50,231 bases of DNA, from contig JAENYF010000024.1 in assembly GCA_016841905.1 (NCBI GenBank), forward strand, positions 1 through 50,231, given 5' to 3'. The notes under the pieces are model-generated. The model saw only the letters and a list, made by a program, of their open reading frames with translations, was not told the origin of the DNA and did no database searches. This DNA comes from Desulfoscipio geothermicus. GTDB lineage: Bacteria; Bacillota; Desulfotomaculia; Desulfotomaculales; Desulfallaceae. Positions within the stretch are counted from its first letter, which is position 1. Every line of letters begins with the position of its first letter. Below, piece after piece: positions 40,715 through 49,799 of this stretch. The position numbers and the translations under genes were made by a program.

Positions 40715-43252
40715 TTGAAAACAACACAGGTATTTAATACCGCAGACACATATAATGCAAGGCTTGCCACAGCAGAGAATTTTCTGCTTGAACTTTTCGG
40801 AGAAGATACCCCCGGTTATCTAATGATAATTTCTATTGATAAATCAAAAACAAGAAACAACGTAAAAGCATATCCCTTTGCCACCGCTAACGGCGGGGTA
40901 GCAGAGGCCGCAAAAATAGCCTTGCTATTGGCTAATAACCCGAACTTAAACATATACTTTGGCCTTGGCTTACAAAAAGATAATCCAGGCGATTATCGGC
41001 GCGGTAGTAAAGAAACCGTAATTGCTATACCGGGTGTGTGGTTTGAGGCAGACGCCAAAACGGGTGAACATTCTAAAGGGGCGTTACCAGCTACAAAGGC
41101 CGAGGCGCTATCTTTTATAAAGAATACCTTTCCATTAGAACCCACATACATAGTAAATAGTGGCGGTGGCCTACATTGTTATTGGCTATTCAAAGAACCG
41201 CTTATTATTGAGAACCGGGAAGAATGGAAAAACGCTGATAGCTTATCGAGGCGTTTTCAATCAAAACTACTTAAAGCAGGTAGTGCTAAGGGTTGGAACC
41301 TTGACTTCACCGGTGACTTGGCCAGAGTGTTACGGGTACCGGGAACGTTCAACGTTAAGAGGGAACCGGTTGAGGTAACTATCTTAGAGAACCACCCAGA
41401 TGCACGTTATACCACCGCTGATATTGAACAGTACTTACCGGATGAAGTTGTGCAGGAATATGTTGCTGATAATAGCGACAATACCAAAACAAGCGAATAT
41501 CCACCCTCTGACGCTGAACAGATTGCTAGTAAGTGTATGTGGTTTGCGCATTGCCGGGATGATGCGGAAACCTTATCAGAACCGGAATGGAAAGCCTTTA
41601 TTGATATTGCTGCATTATGCACTAATGGCCGAGAGTTAATACATGCATGGAGTAAAAGCTATCCTACATACACCAAAAGTGAAACCGATAAAAAAGTCGA
41701 CTACGCGATTAAATCAAATAAACCTCGAACATGCCGGTATATTAAAAACCACTTCGGCAGCAGCCATTGCGGATTTTGTGGTGAACATAAAAAATCACCA
41801 ATAACGTTAGGTATGCCTAGTAAAAAAGAACGCTATGAAGGCATGAACCTACCAGAATACTTTTACTTTGACGAAAAAGCTGATTGTTTGCGCGTAAGCC
41901 GCCCTTTATTAGCTAAGCACATTCGTGATAATTTAGATTATTTTTTCGTGAAAGATAGTGCCCACGGCGGCCTGCTTAAATATATCTACCAGGGGGGTTA
42001 TTATCAGCTTTATTCTGACGATATGTTGAAAGGTGCAATCAAAGCATATATCACTGACTTTGACGAAACCGCTTTACGAATGGCTGATGTTAATGAGGTA
42101 TTCCAGCAACTTACCACCGACTTAGTATTCAAAAGCAACGACGAACTTAACGCCAATGAGAACGTTATTAATTTTAAAAATGGAGTGTTAAGGCTATCAG
42201 ATATGACACTCTTACCACATAGCCCAGAGTTATTATCCACCATTCAAATACCATGCGAGTGGACAGGCCAGCCAAGCCCTACGCCGGTATTCGATGCCTA
42301 TATTTCCGAGTTAGTTAATTGGGATAAGGAAATCGAAAATCTGCTACTAGAATTTATTGGGGTATGTATATCCAACATTAAGGGACATCGAATGAAGAAA
42401 GCACTCTTTTTGGTTGGTAAAGGCGATACGGGTAAAAGCAGATTAAAAGAACTAACCGAAAAGCTATTAGGCCGAGGCAACTTCTTCCCTATAGATTTAA
42501 GAGAACTTGAAGAACGATTTGCGACAGGCAATATCTACAATAAAAGGCTAATTGGTAGTTCGGATATGTCCTTTATGACTATTAAGGAAATTAAAATATT
42601 TAAAAAATTAACCGGCGGCGATGAGGTTCCCGCTGAATTTAAAGGTATGCAGGGTTTTAACTTTACTTATAATGGATTGCTGTGGTTCTGCATGAATAAA
42701 TTGCCCAGATTTGGCGGCGACGACGGTGAGTGGGTACATGAAAGAATTATGCAAGTTAACTGCATAAACAAGATACCAAAAAGCCGACAGGATAAATTTC
42801 TAGTCGATAAGTTATATAGCGAACGCAACGGCATTGTTTATAAGGCCATTATGGCGTTAAGGCAGGTTATTTCTAATGGCTACAATTTTTTCGAACCGGA
42901 CAGCGTTATTATAGCCCGGCAGGAGTATATGGAAGAAAATAATACGGCTGTATCGTTTTGGAAAGAGTGCATGATTAAAAGGCCAACCAGCGGAATACCT
43001 GCCAATGACGGTAGTACTACCAGCCGTGTGTATGACGTGTATAAAGCATGGTGCAAGGATAACAACCACGGGTACTCTAAAACTACCAAAGAGTTCAGAG
43101 AAGATATTGCCCAACACTTAGGGTTTGGTTGGAACAAAATCACAACAAGGCACAAAAAGGGTATATTCTACCGCGACTACACATTAAGCAACGAGGTAAA
43201 GGTTCAATACCACGACGCTTACGGTGTGAATTACATGTATACAGCAGGGTAA
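40715..43252 (+). CDS. Primase-helicase (RepB-like primase / D5-type SF3 helicase)
   Basis: 845 aa. The N-terminal primase part has a catalytic-type acidic pair in VWFEADAKTGEH near 109 and NSGGGLHCYWLF near 148, with LARVLRVPGTFN near 209. A Cys cluster near 340-356 (CRYIKNHFGSSHCGFCGEH) may be a zinc site. The D5-N region precedes an SF3 helicase: Walker A LVGKGDTGKS near 565, LIGSSDMSF near 612 and MNKLPRF near 661. It should start and drive replication of the element. TTG 40715 with TAAGGAGG upstream. The iteron region directly follows, which supports replication from here. Confidence 0.9.
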   Translation: MKTTQVFNTADTYNARLATAENFLLELFGEDTPGYLMIISIDKSKTRNNVKAYPFATANGGVAEAAKIALLLANNPNLNIYFGLGLQKDNPGDYRRGSKETVIAIPGVWFEADAKTGEHSKGALPATKAEALSFIKNTFPLEPTYIVNSGGGLHCYWLFKEPLIIENREEWKNADSLSRRFQSKLLKAGSAKGWNLDFTGDLARVLRVPGTFNVKREPVEVTILENHPDARYTTADIEQYLPDEVVQEYVADNSDNTKTSEYPPSDAEQIASKCMWFAHCRDDAETLSEPEWKAFIDIAALCTNGRELIHAWSKSYPTYTKSETDKKVDYAIKSNKPRTCRYIKNHFGSSHCGFCGEHKKSPITLGMPSKKERYEGMNLPEYFYFDEKADCLRVSRPLLAKHIRDNLDYFFVKDSAHGGLLKYIYQGGYYQLYSDDMLKGAIKAYITDFDETALRMADVNEVFQQLTTDLVFKSNDELNANENVINFKNGVLRLSDMTLLPHSPELLSTIQIPCEWTGQPSPTPVFDAYISELVNWDKEIENLLLEFIGVCISNIKGHRMKKALFLVGKGDTGKSRLKELTEKLLGRGNFFPIDLRELEERFATGNIYNKRLIGSSDMSFMTIKEIKIFKKLTGGDEVPAEFKGMQGFNFTYNGLLWFCMNKLPRFGGDDGEWVHERIMQVNCINKIPKSRQDKFLVDKLYSERNGIVYKAIMALRQVISNGYNFFEPDSVIIARQEYMEENNTAVSFWKECMIKRPTSGIPANDGSTTSRVYDVYKAWCKDNNHGYSKTTKEFREDIAQHLGFGWNKITTRHKKGIFYRDYTLSNEVKVQYHDAYGVNYMYTAG

Positions 43253-43274
43253 ATGTAAAATTTTAGGGAAATCG

Positions 43275-43578
43275 GGTGTAGGTTGGTGTAGGTTGGTGTA
43301 GGTACTGGTGTAGGTACCTACATCAGCAAAACCCTTGTGGGAGTAAGGATGAAGGGGTGTTGTTGTAGTTAGTGTATGTTTTAAAATATCATGGCGAAAT
43401 TTAGAATGAATTTTCAATTTGACGCGAACGCGACAAATCAGAATTTGTATTACAGTTCTGTAGGAACTTGAAAATACCTACACCACCTACACCAAAACCC
43501 GTGAACCCTTGGGAGAGTATGGCTGTGGTGGTGTAGTTACTGAAAAATACCTACACCTTTAACTACACCACCTACACC
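43275..43578. repeat. Iteron cluster, candidate replication origin
   Basis: Four GGTGTAGGT copies (43275-43283, 43285-43293, 43295-43303, 43307-43315; first three at 10-bp period). Then four inverted ACCTACACC copies (43476-43484, 43485-43493, 43549-43557, 43570-43578) and two near-copies (43530-43538, 43561-43569). The middle also holds two related segments around ACCCTTGTGGGAGTA and ACCCTTGGGAGAGTA. It lies in a 365-bp gap between primase-helicase and SF2 helicase. The inverted halves are about 160 bp apart around AT-rich DNA. The likely role is initiator binding. Confidence 0.75.
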
Positions 43579-43617
43579 CAAATTGGGGAATTATGGATAA
43601 TTAGGAGGGTTGGCACT

Positions 43618-45309
43618 ATGATAACCTTACGCGAATATCAAACAGAGGCAATCGCTGCTAACCTTAAAAGGCGAACCGAAGGCATAACCCGACAATTAGT
43701 ATCTCTACCAACCGGCACAGGTAAAACGGTTATTTTTGCGGCATTAGCAAAGCAACTGGACACTCGCACATTGATTATAGCGCACCGGGAAGAACTGATT
43801 AATCAAGCGGTGGATAAATGCCATATGGTATGGCCGGAGGCGGAGATTGGCGTTGTTATGGCTGAAAACGACGAACCGGATAAACAATTGGTTGTCGGCA
43901 GTGTCCAAAGCTGTTGCAGAGACAACCGCCTGGACAGGCTACGCGAACAGGATTTTAAGCTGTTAATTATCGACGAGGCACACCATGCGCCTGCTGATAC
44001 ATATCGCAAGATTATTGAAGAACTCGGCTTTATGGCCGGCAACCCGGATAAGTTGTTGCTTGGCTTTACAGCAACCGCAGCACGTAGCGATAAGGTTGGA
44101 TTGGATAATGTGTTTCAAGAAATTGTATTTGAACGTTCTATTGCTACCATGATTAAGGCCGGATATTTGGCAGATTTACGCGGGATTAAGGTAAAAACTA
44201 AAACAGATTTAACGGGTGTAACGGTACGGCATGGCGACTTTGCCGAGGGTGAATTAGCGAATGTGGTAAATACACCGGCACGTAACCGGGTAGTGGTAAA
44301 GGCTTATCTTAAATACGCCGCGGATAAAAAGGCCGTGGCCTTTACTGCTAACGTACAGCATGCCATGGATTTAGCGAACGAGTTTACCGCCGCAGGAATA
44401 AGGGCCAGTGCAGTATGCGGTGCTATGTCTAAAGAAGAACGGCGGGATAAACTACAGGCCTTTACCACCGGTGAATTGCCGGTGTTAACCAACTGTAACC
44501 TTCTAACGGAAGGATTCGACGAACCTGCTATTGCGGCCATACTTATGACTAAGCCAACCAAATCCAATGTGGTTTATACGCAAGCTGTAGGGCGGGGAAC
44601 CCGCCTTTACCCTGGTAAAAGTGAATGTATGGTTTTGGATTTCTGCGATACCGGCGCAGGTATCTGCACATTAGGCGCATTGGCCGGGCTATCGCTGGAA
44701 GATATGCCAAGCGGCCAAAGTATTCGTGAGGCGGTGGCTGCTGCTGAAACTAGGGCGGCTGAACAAGCGCAAGCTAATGCTGCGATACATACCACTGCCA
44801 CCACATTTGATTTACTGGAACAATCCAGGTTTGTTTGGGTGCCAATACAAGGCGGGCACTTCAGATTAACGGCAGATAAAGGGCTATACATTTACCTAAA
44901 GAATACCGGCAGCGGCAAGTATTCGATTGGCTTAACTACGGACACAGAGTTGATTGAAATGCTATCCGATATGGAATTACCGCTCGGTTATGCGCAAGGT
45001 TTGTCTGAAGATTGGGCAAAAAGGAACGCTAACACCGTATTTGCCGATAAGAACGCAGGCTGGCGCGGTTATCTGCCTACTGAAAGCCAACTAGCTATGT
45101 TAGCCAGTTATGGCATTAAGCCAAAGCCCAACATAACCCGTGGTGAGGCAAGCGACTTGATAAGCGCACACAAAGCCAAACAGGCGGCAAAGCGTAATGA
45201 ACCGGCAACTGCAAAGCAAATATACGCCTTAAGAAAACGCGGGCATATAGTTGACGCAAGCCTTACCAAGGGCGAGGCGGCAAGGTTATTCAAACAGGCA
45301 GCTTATTAA
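43618..45309 (+). CDS. SF2 DEAD/DEAH-box helicase
   Basis: 563 aa. Q-like LREYQTEAI at 4; Walker A LPTGTGKTVIF near 50; Ia IIAHREELINQ; DEAH box IDEAHH near 120; SAT-like GFTATAARSD near 153; motifs IV-VI VAFTANVQHAMDLA, CNLLTEGFDEP, and QAVGRGTRLYPGK near 323. The C-terminal 200 residues are not a standard domain and end in a repeated TPEQ/AKQ-type basic region (AKQIYALRKRGH). Similar phage and plasmid helicases act in replication or repair. ATG 43618 with TTAGGAGGG upstream. Confidence 0.92.
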   Translation: MITLREYQTEAIAANLKRRTEGITRQLVSLPTGTGKTVIFAALAKQLDTRTLIIAHREELINQAVDKCHMVWPEAEIGVVMAENDEPDKQLVVGSVQSCCRDNRLDRLREQDFKLLIIDEAHHAPADTYRKIIEELGFMAGNPDKLLLGFTATAARSDKVGLDNVFQEIVFERSIATMIKAGYLADLRGIKVKTKTDLTGVTVRHGDFAEGELANVVNTPARNRVVVKAYLKYAADKKAVAFTANVQHAMDLANEFTAAGIRASAVCGAMSKEERRDKLQAFTTGELPVLTNCNLLTEGFDEPAIAAILMTKPTKSNVVYTQAVGRGTRLYPGKSECMVLDFCDTGAGICTLGALAGLSLEDMPSGQSIREAVAAAETRAAEQAQANAAIHTTATTFDLLEQSRFVWVPIQGGHFRLTADKGLYIYLKNTGSGKYSIGLTTDTELIEMLSDMELPLGYAQGLSEDWAKRNANTVFADKNAGWRGYLPTESQLAMLASYGIKPKPNITRGEASDLISAHKAKQAAKRNEPATAKQIYALRKRGHIVDASLTKGEAARLFKQAAY

Positions 45310-45391
45310 TTGGTATATCGTTATATTGTGATATATGATATAGGTAATAGTTAAATTTACGCTAGGTTGTTTATGAAGGAGGTGTTGAAAC

Positions 45392-45823
45392 ATGGGCCAT
45401 AGCATGATTGAGTTTACCGTTTATGGTGAGGCCGTCCCACAAGGCAGGCCACGGGCTGCAAAGGTAGGTAACCGGGTGCGGGTATATGATCCTAGTAAAT
45501 CCAGCAACTATAAGAATTACGTTCGTTTGGCGGCGGCTGAAAATGCACCCGACAAGCCTTTAGAAGGCCCGCTTATTCTATCTGTTAAGGTTTATAGGAG
45601 CATACCCAAAAGTTTCGGTAAAAAGAAAACCTTTGCTGCTATTGCAGGAGAACTACGGCCCGCTACTAAGCCGGACATCGACAACTACCTGAAGGCCATT
45701 GAGGATGCGCTCAATGATTTAATATGGCGGGATGATGGCCAAATAGTAGGCGTTAGTGCTGAGAAGTTTTATGCTGAACGTCCCCGGGTGGAAATAACGG
45801 TAACGAGAGTGAGTGACATCTAG
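45392..45823 (+). CDS. rusA: RusA-type Holliday junction resolvase
   Basis: 143 aa. RusA cuts four-way junctions, a common step in phage replication. N-terminal IEFTVYGEAVPQGRPRA, then catalytic Asp set in KPDIDNYLKAIEDALND (near 92) and WRDDGQIVG. ATG 45392 has GAAGGAGGTG; ATG 45404 is a second option. It is followed by the ArpU-like gene. Confidence 0.92.
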   Translation: MGHSMIEFTVYGEAVPQGRPRAAKVGNRVRVYDPSKSSNYKNYVRLAAAENAPDKPLEGPLILSVKVYRSIPKSFGKKKTFAAIAGELRPATKPDIDNYLKAIEDALNDLIWRDDGQIVGVSAEKFYAERPRVEITVTRVSDI

Positions 45824-45846
45824 CCTGAGTAAAGGGAGGGATGCCT

Positions 45847-46251
45847 TTGCAGATGCATATCCGAAAGTTTGTCCTGGCTGAACTGGAGAGGTACAGAGAT
45901 TATAAAAGCCAAATTGAGGAATACGAACTGGAACGGGCTGAAATATTAGAAAGCTATCCTGTGGCTACATGGCAAAAAGAGCGGGTTAGCGGTGGGAACA
46001 TTGGCGATTCAACGGCAAATGCGGCTGCAAGACTGGAACGCTTAGACGCTGGATATGCAAGGGCAAGGTTTTATGTAAAAGCCATTGAGCGTGTTTTAAA
46101 CAGCCTACCAGACGAGAACCGGGAGCTTATAGAAACGGTGTGTATTGGCGGCATACCGGCTGAGCACGCAGGGTTGCTTATGGATAGGGCCACTATATAC
46201 CGGCGCTTGAACGAGATACTTCCATTGTTTGCGCTGAGAATGGGATTGTAG
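45847..46251 (+). CDS. ArpU/RinA-like phage regulator
   Basis: About 134 aa, helical. N-terminus FVLAELERYRDYKSQIEEYE; ends with a sigma-like or HTH-like region: LIETVCIGGIPAEHAGLLM, then DRATIYRRLNEILP. This pattern is that of ArpU/RinA-type late-gene regulators of Gram-positive phages. TTG 45847 is preferred (GGGAGGG at 6 nt); ATG 45841 is too near it. In this position, after RusA and before unknown small genes, it may switch on the genes that follow. Confidence 0.65.
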   Translation: MQMHIRKFVLAELERYRDYKSQIEEYELERAEILESYPVATWQKERVSGGNIGDSTANAAARLERLDAGYARARFYVKAIERVLNSLPDENRELIETVCIGGIPAEHAGLLMDRATIYRRLNEILPLFALRMGL

Positions 46252-46275
46252 ATAACCATGAAAGGAGAGTTCTAT

Positions 46276-46590
46276 ATGCCGTACAAAGATCCGGAAAAAC
46301 AGAAGGCATATCGTCGTGAGTGGATGCGCATGAACCGGGCCGGGGAAAGTGGCACTCCCCGTGCAACCTTAAATCCTGCCCCGGTGAGGATTAAAACTGC
46401 TACCGACATCCTAGATTTGCTGGAGGTTACCATTAACGAAGTCCGTGATGCTGACAGCGACGTTTTAACAAAGGCCCGTTGTGTTGGCTATCTGGCTGGG
46501 ATTGCACTAAAGGCGGTGGAAACTGCTGACTTGGAGAAACGCCTTATTGCTGTGGAAAAACTATTAAAAGGGAGGCACAAAACCGCATGA
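46276..46590 (+). CDS. Hypothetical phage-type protein
   Basis: 104 aa. The N-terminus MPYKDPEKQKAYRREWMRM is a basic helix common in phage DNA-binding and small terminase-like proteins. The middle has a Thr/Pro linker, then two helices (ILDLLEVTINEVRDADSDV, LEKRLIAVEKLLKGRH). Whether it is a terminase small subunit cannot be said. ATG 46276 with AAGGAGAG at 6 nt; it overlaps the next gene by 4 bp. Confidence 0.7.
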   Translation: MPYKDPEKQKAYRREWMRMNRAGESGTPRATLNPAPVRIKTATDILDLLEVTINEVRDADSDVLTKARCVGYLAGIALKAVETADLEKRLIAVEKLLKGRHKTA

Positions 46591-47243
46591 GAAAAGCAAA
46601 TTTGACTGACCTGTACACTACCTTAACCCCTGACGAACGTTTTAAGCTACTACTAACCGCACTGGCCCGTGGCGACGAGGACGACGCGTGGGATATTGCA
46701 CACTCCTGCCCAAAGAAAAACTATAGCATGTCGGACGCTGCATACTCCGATAGATTAGATACATGCAGGGATATAGCACTGTTTTGCAGCCTGGAATGGT
46801 TGTTAAAGGAACGGGCCTATTCTGCTTCAAAGGCGATACTGACAATGAACAGATTCGCACATGATAGTTATTTAACCGGTTATTTAGCAGGGTGTGGTAA
46901 TGATGCAGATATGGACGCGGCAGTCGATAAGGCATACGAACATACCGTAGACGTTAGGCAGGAATATGTTGCTATGCATAATGATAGTCAACGGCAATTA
47001 AAGTCGCTACTGTCTGCCCTGGAGATATTTTGCCGTGATATTGATGTTCCTATTGAGCATATGTTTTACTGGTTCCCTCCCACTATTGGGTGGATTAATG
47101 ATACGAGGACAGCATTGCAGGACGTTCAGCCTGACGCTGAAGCTATGGATTACTATTTATCCACACTTCGGGGATATTGGACGGAGGCCACAGGTGAAGC
47201 AATAGATACCAATAAAAGGATTGGTGCAGGAAATGGCATATAA
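46587..47243 (+). CDS. Hypothetical protein
   Basis: 218 aa, no recognised family. Helical and acidic, with LTPDERFKLLLTALARGDED near 13 and several aromatic residues near the end (MFYWFPPTIGWIND). ATG 46587 overlaps the previous stop, and its own stop overlaps the next start (TAATG). It is therefore one of three translationally coupled genes. Confidence 0.7.
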   Translation: MRKANLTDLYTTLTPDERFKLLLTALARGDEDDAWDIAHSCPKKNYSMSDAAYSDRLDTCRDIALFCSLEWLLKERAYSASKAILTMNRFAHDSYLTGYLAGCGNDADMDAAVDKAYEHTVDVRQEYVAMHNDSQRQLKSLLSALEIFCRDIDVPIEHMFYWFPPTIGWINDTRTALQDVQPDAEAMDYYLSTLRGYWTEATGEAIDTNKRIGAGNGI

Positions 47244-47413
47244 TGACTACGCAACAGGTACCAGGGGGCAAGGCGTTCCTAGACGCCAAGCTGTATCAAC
47301 ACAATACCTTGGCAACTGACGGTCCAGTTGCTGGGAAGTCGCTACAGGAAACCTGGCAGGACAGATTAAAGCAACCCCCGTGGTGGCAACAGATATTAGA
47401 CGTTCATATTTAA
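47243..47413 (+). CDS. Small hypothetical protein (56 aa)
   Basis: ATG 47243 shares its A with the TAA of the gene before, and the frame runs to TAA 47413. Hydrophilic; the end is aromatic (KQPPWWQQILDVHI). It has no known family. The coupling makes it likely to be real. Confidence 0.55.
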   Translation: MTTQQVPGGKAFLDAKLYQHNTLATDGPVAGKSLQETWQDRLKQPPWWQQILDVHI

Positions 47414-47515
47414 AAGCGGCATTCGGTGGCTAACAATAATCGCGTATATTGGTAATTTCCCCTTACCTTTCCCACAACAACCATATATACTATTTAATAG
47501 AAGGGGGGTGAAATC

Positions 47516-47989
47516 ATGCGCAGGAAAGCGTTTATTATCGCGTTGGCTATGGTGTTTATGTTGGTCTTTTGTTCTCCCGGTTTTGCATACTTTATTGACG
47601 TAAACGATTCTCGCTATGATAGAAAAGTACCTCAAATGGATATGATACAAACAGCTACCGCATTAGCCAATTCAATTAGCCAATATCAGGCGGCTAATCC
47701 GGTAAAGACTACTTTACCAGTCGGCACAAAAAGCCTTAAATCACGCATTTATGATTTAAACACATTAATACTCATGCACAGCAACGGCGCCATATCCAAC
47801 GTGGACTTTAGAAACCAAATTACAGGAATTAAATTCTCTGCCAATAGCACATTAACTGCAAACGGCAATTACTTCCAAACCATTGCGAACCTGCTACAAG
47901 GCGGCTATATAACCGACGCGCAGGCATTAAACGAATTACAAAAACTTGAATTAATAATGCTGATTGAACAATTAAATTATAATCGTTAG
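47516..47989 (+). CDS. Secreted protein of unknown function
   Basis: 157 aa. Signal peptide: MRRKAF, hydrophobic core IIALAMVFMLVF, then CSPGFAY. The mature part is small, helical and rich in Asn/Gln, with TALANSISQYQAANPV and LTANGNYFQTIANLLQGGY. One Cys (C20) lies at the signal region but no typical lipobox. RBS AAGGGGGGTG. A strong terminator follows. As a secreted protein in an otherwise replicative element it looks like cargo for the host surface. Confidence 0.75.
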   Translation: MRRKAFIIALAMVFMLVFCSPGFAYFIDVNDSRYDRKVPQMDMIQTATALANSISQYQAANPVKTTLPVGTKSLKSRIYDLNTLILMHSNGAISNVDFRNQITGIKFSANSTLTANGNYFQTIANLLQGGYITDAQALNELQKLELIMLIEQLNYNR

Positions 47990-48003
47990 ATACAATTATA
48001 ATA

Positions 48004-48029
48004 ACCCCCCTTCACCGGGGGCTTTTTTT
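48004..48029 (+). terminator. Terminator of the secreted-protein operon
   Basis: CCCCC (48006-48010) and GGGGG (48017-48021) with loop TTCACC, followed by C and seven T. Confidence 0.92.
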
Positions 48030-48120
48030 ATTGCAGTGGAAATACTTCCTTAATGCCACCAGGGCAGAATAACTCAATATTTTGCAGGTACAAACACCCT
48101 AACTTAATTTTAGCCTATGC

Positions 48121-48142
48121 TTAAAACGCAAATATGGAGGCC
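48121..48142 (+). repeat. Dispersed repeat, copy A
   Basis: 22 bp identical to 49763-49784 (begins TTAAAACGCAAATATGG and ends AGGCC). Related copies occur at 48313-48332 and, more weakly, near 37373-37392. Confidence 0.85.
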
Positions 48143-48312
48143 ATTATTTTGCGTATTACCAACAAAATGTCGGGACGGCACCGTAATGCGCCATTCGTGG
48201 ATAGCTGAACAACTTCCACACTAGGCAACCTTCATTGTGTGGTAGTCTGCGGCAATATAGCGCGCAAATTAGGCAACCAACCAACCAACAGACATAAACC
48301 CCTACGCTATTC

Positions 48313-48332
48313 TTAAACGGCAAATATGGCGG
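48313..48332 (+). repeat. Dispersed repeat, copy B
   Basis: TTAAACGGCAAATATGGCGG, a variant of the 22-bp unit. It is preceded, as in copy C, by a GCAACCAA-rich segment and ATAAA. Confidence 0.7.
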
Positions 48333-48616
48333 TTGGTGGCAGCTTACTTATCAGCCTTTGTCAAATTTGACAAAACAGATTTAGGTTTACGGATTTGATT
48401 CTCCTTAGCCTCTTTTGCCAATGCACCCTTTAGTCTGCCGGTAAGTTTACCGGTTCATGTCAACGGCTTTGGCGGCTATATCAATAGATTTATCTTGTGG
48501 TTGGAAAGGTACAAAATTTTGCACGTTTCCACTTTGGTATTGATTTGCACCAGTTGGATTGCCCTTGCCGTCCCGCCATAGATTTCTCAATCCGTATAAC
48601 CAAAGCAGCCTTCTTT

Positions 48617-49180
48617 CTATAGGACACCTAAAGCTGCATATAAGATAAAAAACATTATTGCAACAATAGTTCTAAAGAAACCAATTTTTTTATGCGATAC
48701 TTTAGTACTCAATTTATTATCCCAATATGTTACACCTTTATCTTTTAAGTCATAATAAGAATAGATTTCAGTCAATATCATCACTAAAGGAAAACCAATA
48801 ATTAATCCACGAAACCATACCAAGAAACTTCTATTAAGGGCATCTGAAAATGTAAGCATTTTACCTTCTTGAGTAGTTAACTGGACACTTAATAACCATT
48901 TGCCTGGGGTTGTTCCCCACGTTGAAATCAAAATTGCCTCAACAAAAACATAAATAAAGAGTAACAGAATCATGCCAAATGGGTTGAGTAAAACATCATA
49001 TAATGTAGGGGATAATAAAGATAATACGAGGGCAGTTAATATTATATAAAGAAATATATCCATATAGCGTGCCCAAAATCTAACCCATGGGCGAATCTGT
49101 GGTACTAGTTCTTCATTGTAAACTTGAGTATCATACAAAGGTTTACCGTTGAAATTTACCGTTTTATCCTCAAATTTCAA
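48617..49180 (-). CDS. RDD-family membrane protein
   Basis: 187 aa with about four TM helices. The RDD signature is RFWARYMDIFLYIILTAL near 34 and then TPGKWLLSVQLTTQEG near 91. The DNA is much richer in AT than the surrounding genes, which suggests separate origin. RDD proteins are integral membrane proteins of mostly unknown role, some acting in ion transport. Start ATG 49180, with AGGTTATTC upstream. It is the only leftward gene in this part of the element, so it is probably a morphon-like or cargo gene. Confidence 0.85.
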   Translation of the reverse strand: MKFEDKTVNFNGKPLYDTQVYNEELVPQIRPWVRFWARYMDIFLYIILTALVLSLLSPTLYDVLLNPFGMILLLFIYVFVEAILISTWGTTPGKWLLSVQLTTQEGKMLTFSDALNRSFLVWFRGLIIGFPLVMILTEIYSYYDLKDKGVTYWDNKLSTKVSHKKIGFFRTIVAIMFFILYAALGVL

Positions 49181-49799
49181 TTAGAATAACCTCCCAAATC
49201 GATATTACTTTGCTGCCTTCCATTTTCTCCCCTTTCTTTGGTATAGTTACTTTATTATATATTATTACTTTGGAATAATTTGTCATAATGAGTCGGATTA
49301 AACAATTACTTTTGGCGGGTACCCCAATTATAATTACAAAGGTTAATTCTTTATTTCAAAAAAAAAGAACACGCCATTACAGCGAGTTTATTCTTTCACT
49401 ATAATGTCGGGGGAAGTGCGCCTTTCCGGGCCGGTATTTCATTTAACCAACCTAGCACCAGGGGAGAGAAGTAAAACAGTGCCATAAATCCACTTCGTTA
49501 ACCGGTTAGCAATACAGCAAGTCCGCACCCGAATATATCCGACTTCTTCATTTTTGACTGGTTAATTGACTGCTTTATTGAAATACCGATATTGATACAA
49601 GCAATAAACCACTTAACATACCGGCAATACACCACCAGAGGGGGATTGTCTACTTTCAACCGTTGCATATTCTGCAACACCTGCGCAGGCGCACAGAAAT
49701 AGGGCAAATCAAGCAACCAATCAACTAGTAGGTATAAATCTTGGCTAAATTTTAGACGTGCCTTAAAACGCAAATATGGAGGCCGGTTTTATGTAGAAA
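49181..49799. other. Non-coding stretch at the right end
   Basis: AT-rich promoter area for the RDD gene (49200-49290). A weak hairpin AACACGC/GCGAGTT with AAAGAA/TTCTTT flanks lies near 49360-49405. Repeat copy C is near 49763. The minus-strand frame at 49498-49773 runs through the repeat and is not convincing. Confidence 0.45.
49763..49784 (+). repeat. Dispersed repeat, copy C
   Basis: Exact copy of 48121-48142. It is preceded at 49704 by AAATCAAGCAACCAATCAAC, which resembles the area before copy B. It ends with GGAGGCC, which could also serve as a ribosome site for what follows. Confidence 0.85.

Larger units (their letters stand above)
48030..48616. other. Long non-coding stretch between cargo genes
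   Basis: No ORF with good support. It holds two copies of the dispersed element repeat (48121-48142 and 48313-48332) and AACCAACCAACCAAC-type tracts near 48277. A tiny frame (18 codons from TTG 48150, GGAGG upstream) is too short to trust. Confidence 0.5.

Noticed and set aside
43184-43417. Minus-strand open frame with Thr/His/Tyr repeats
   Set aside because: Its composition is only the iteron sequence read as protein.
43275-43578. CRISPR array
   Set aside because: Repeats are 9 bp, spacing is 1 to a few bases, half are inverted, and no cas genes are nearby.
49498-49773. Minus-strand 91-codon frame
   Set aside because: It begins inside repeat copy C, has no ribosome site, and resembles no protein; composition is that of non-coding DNA.
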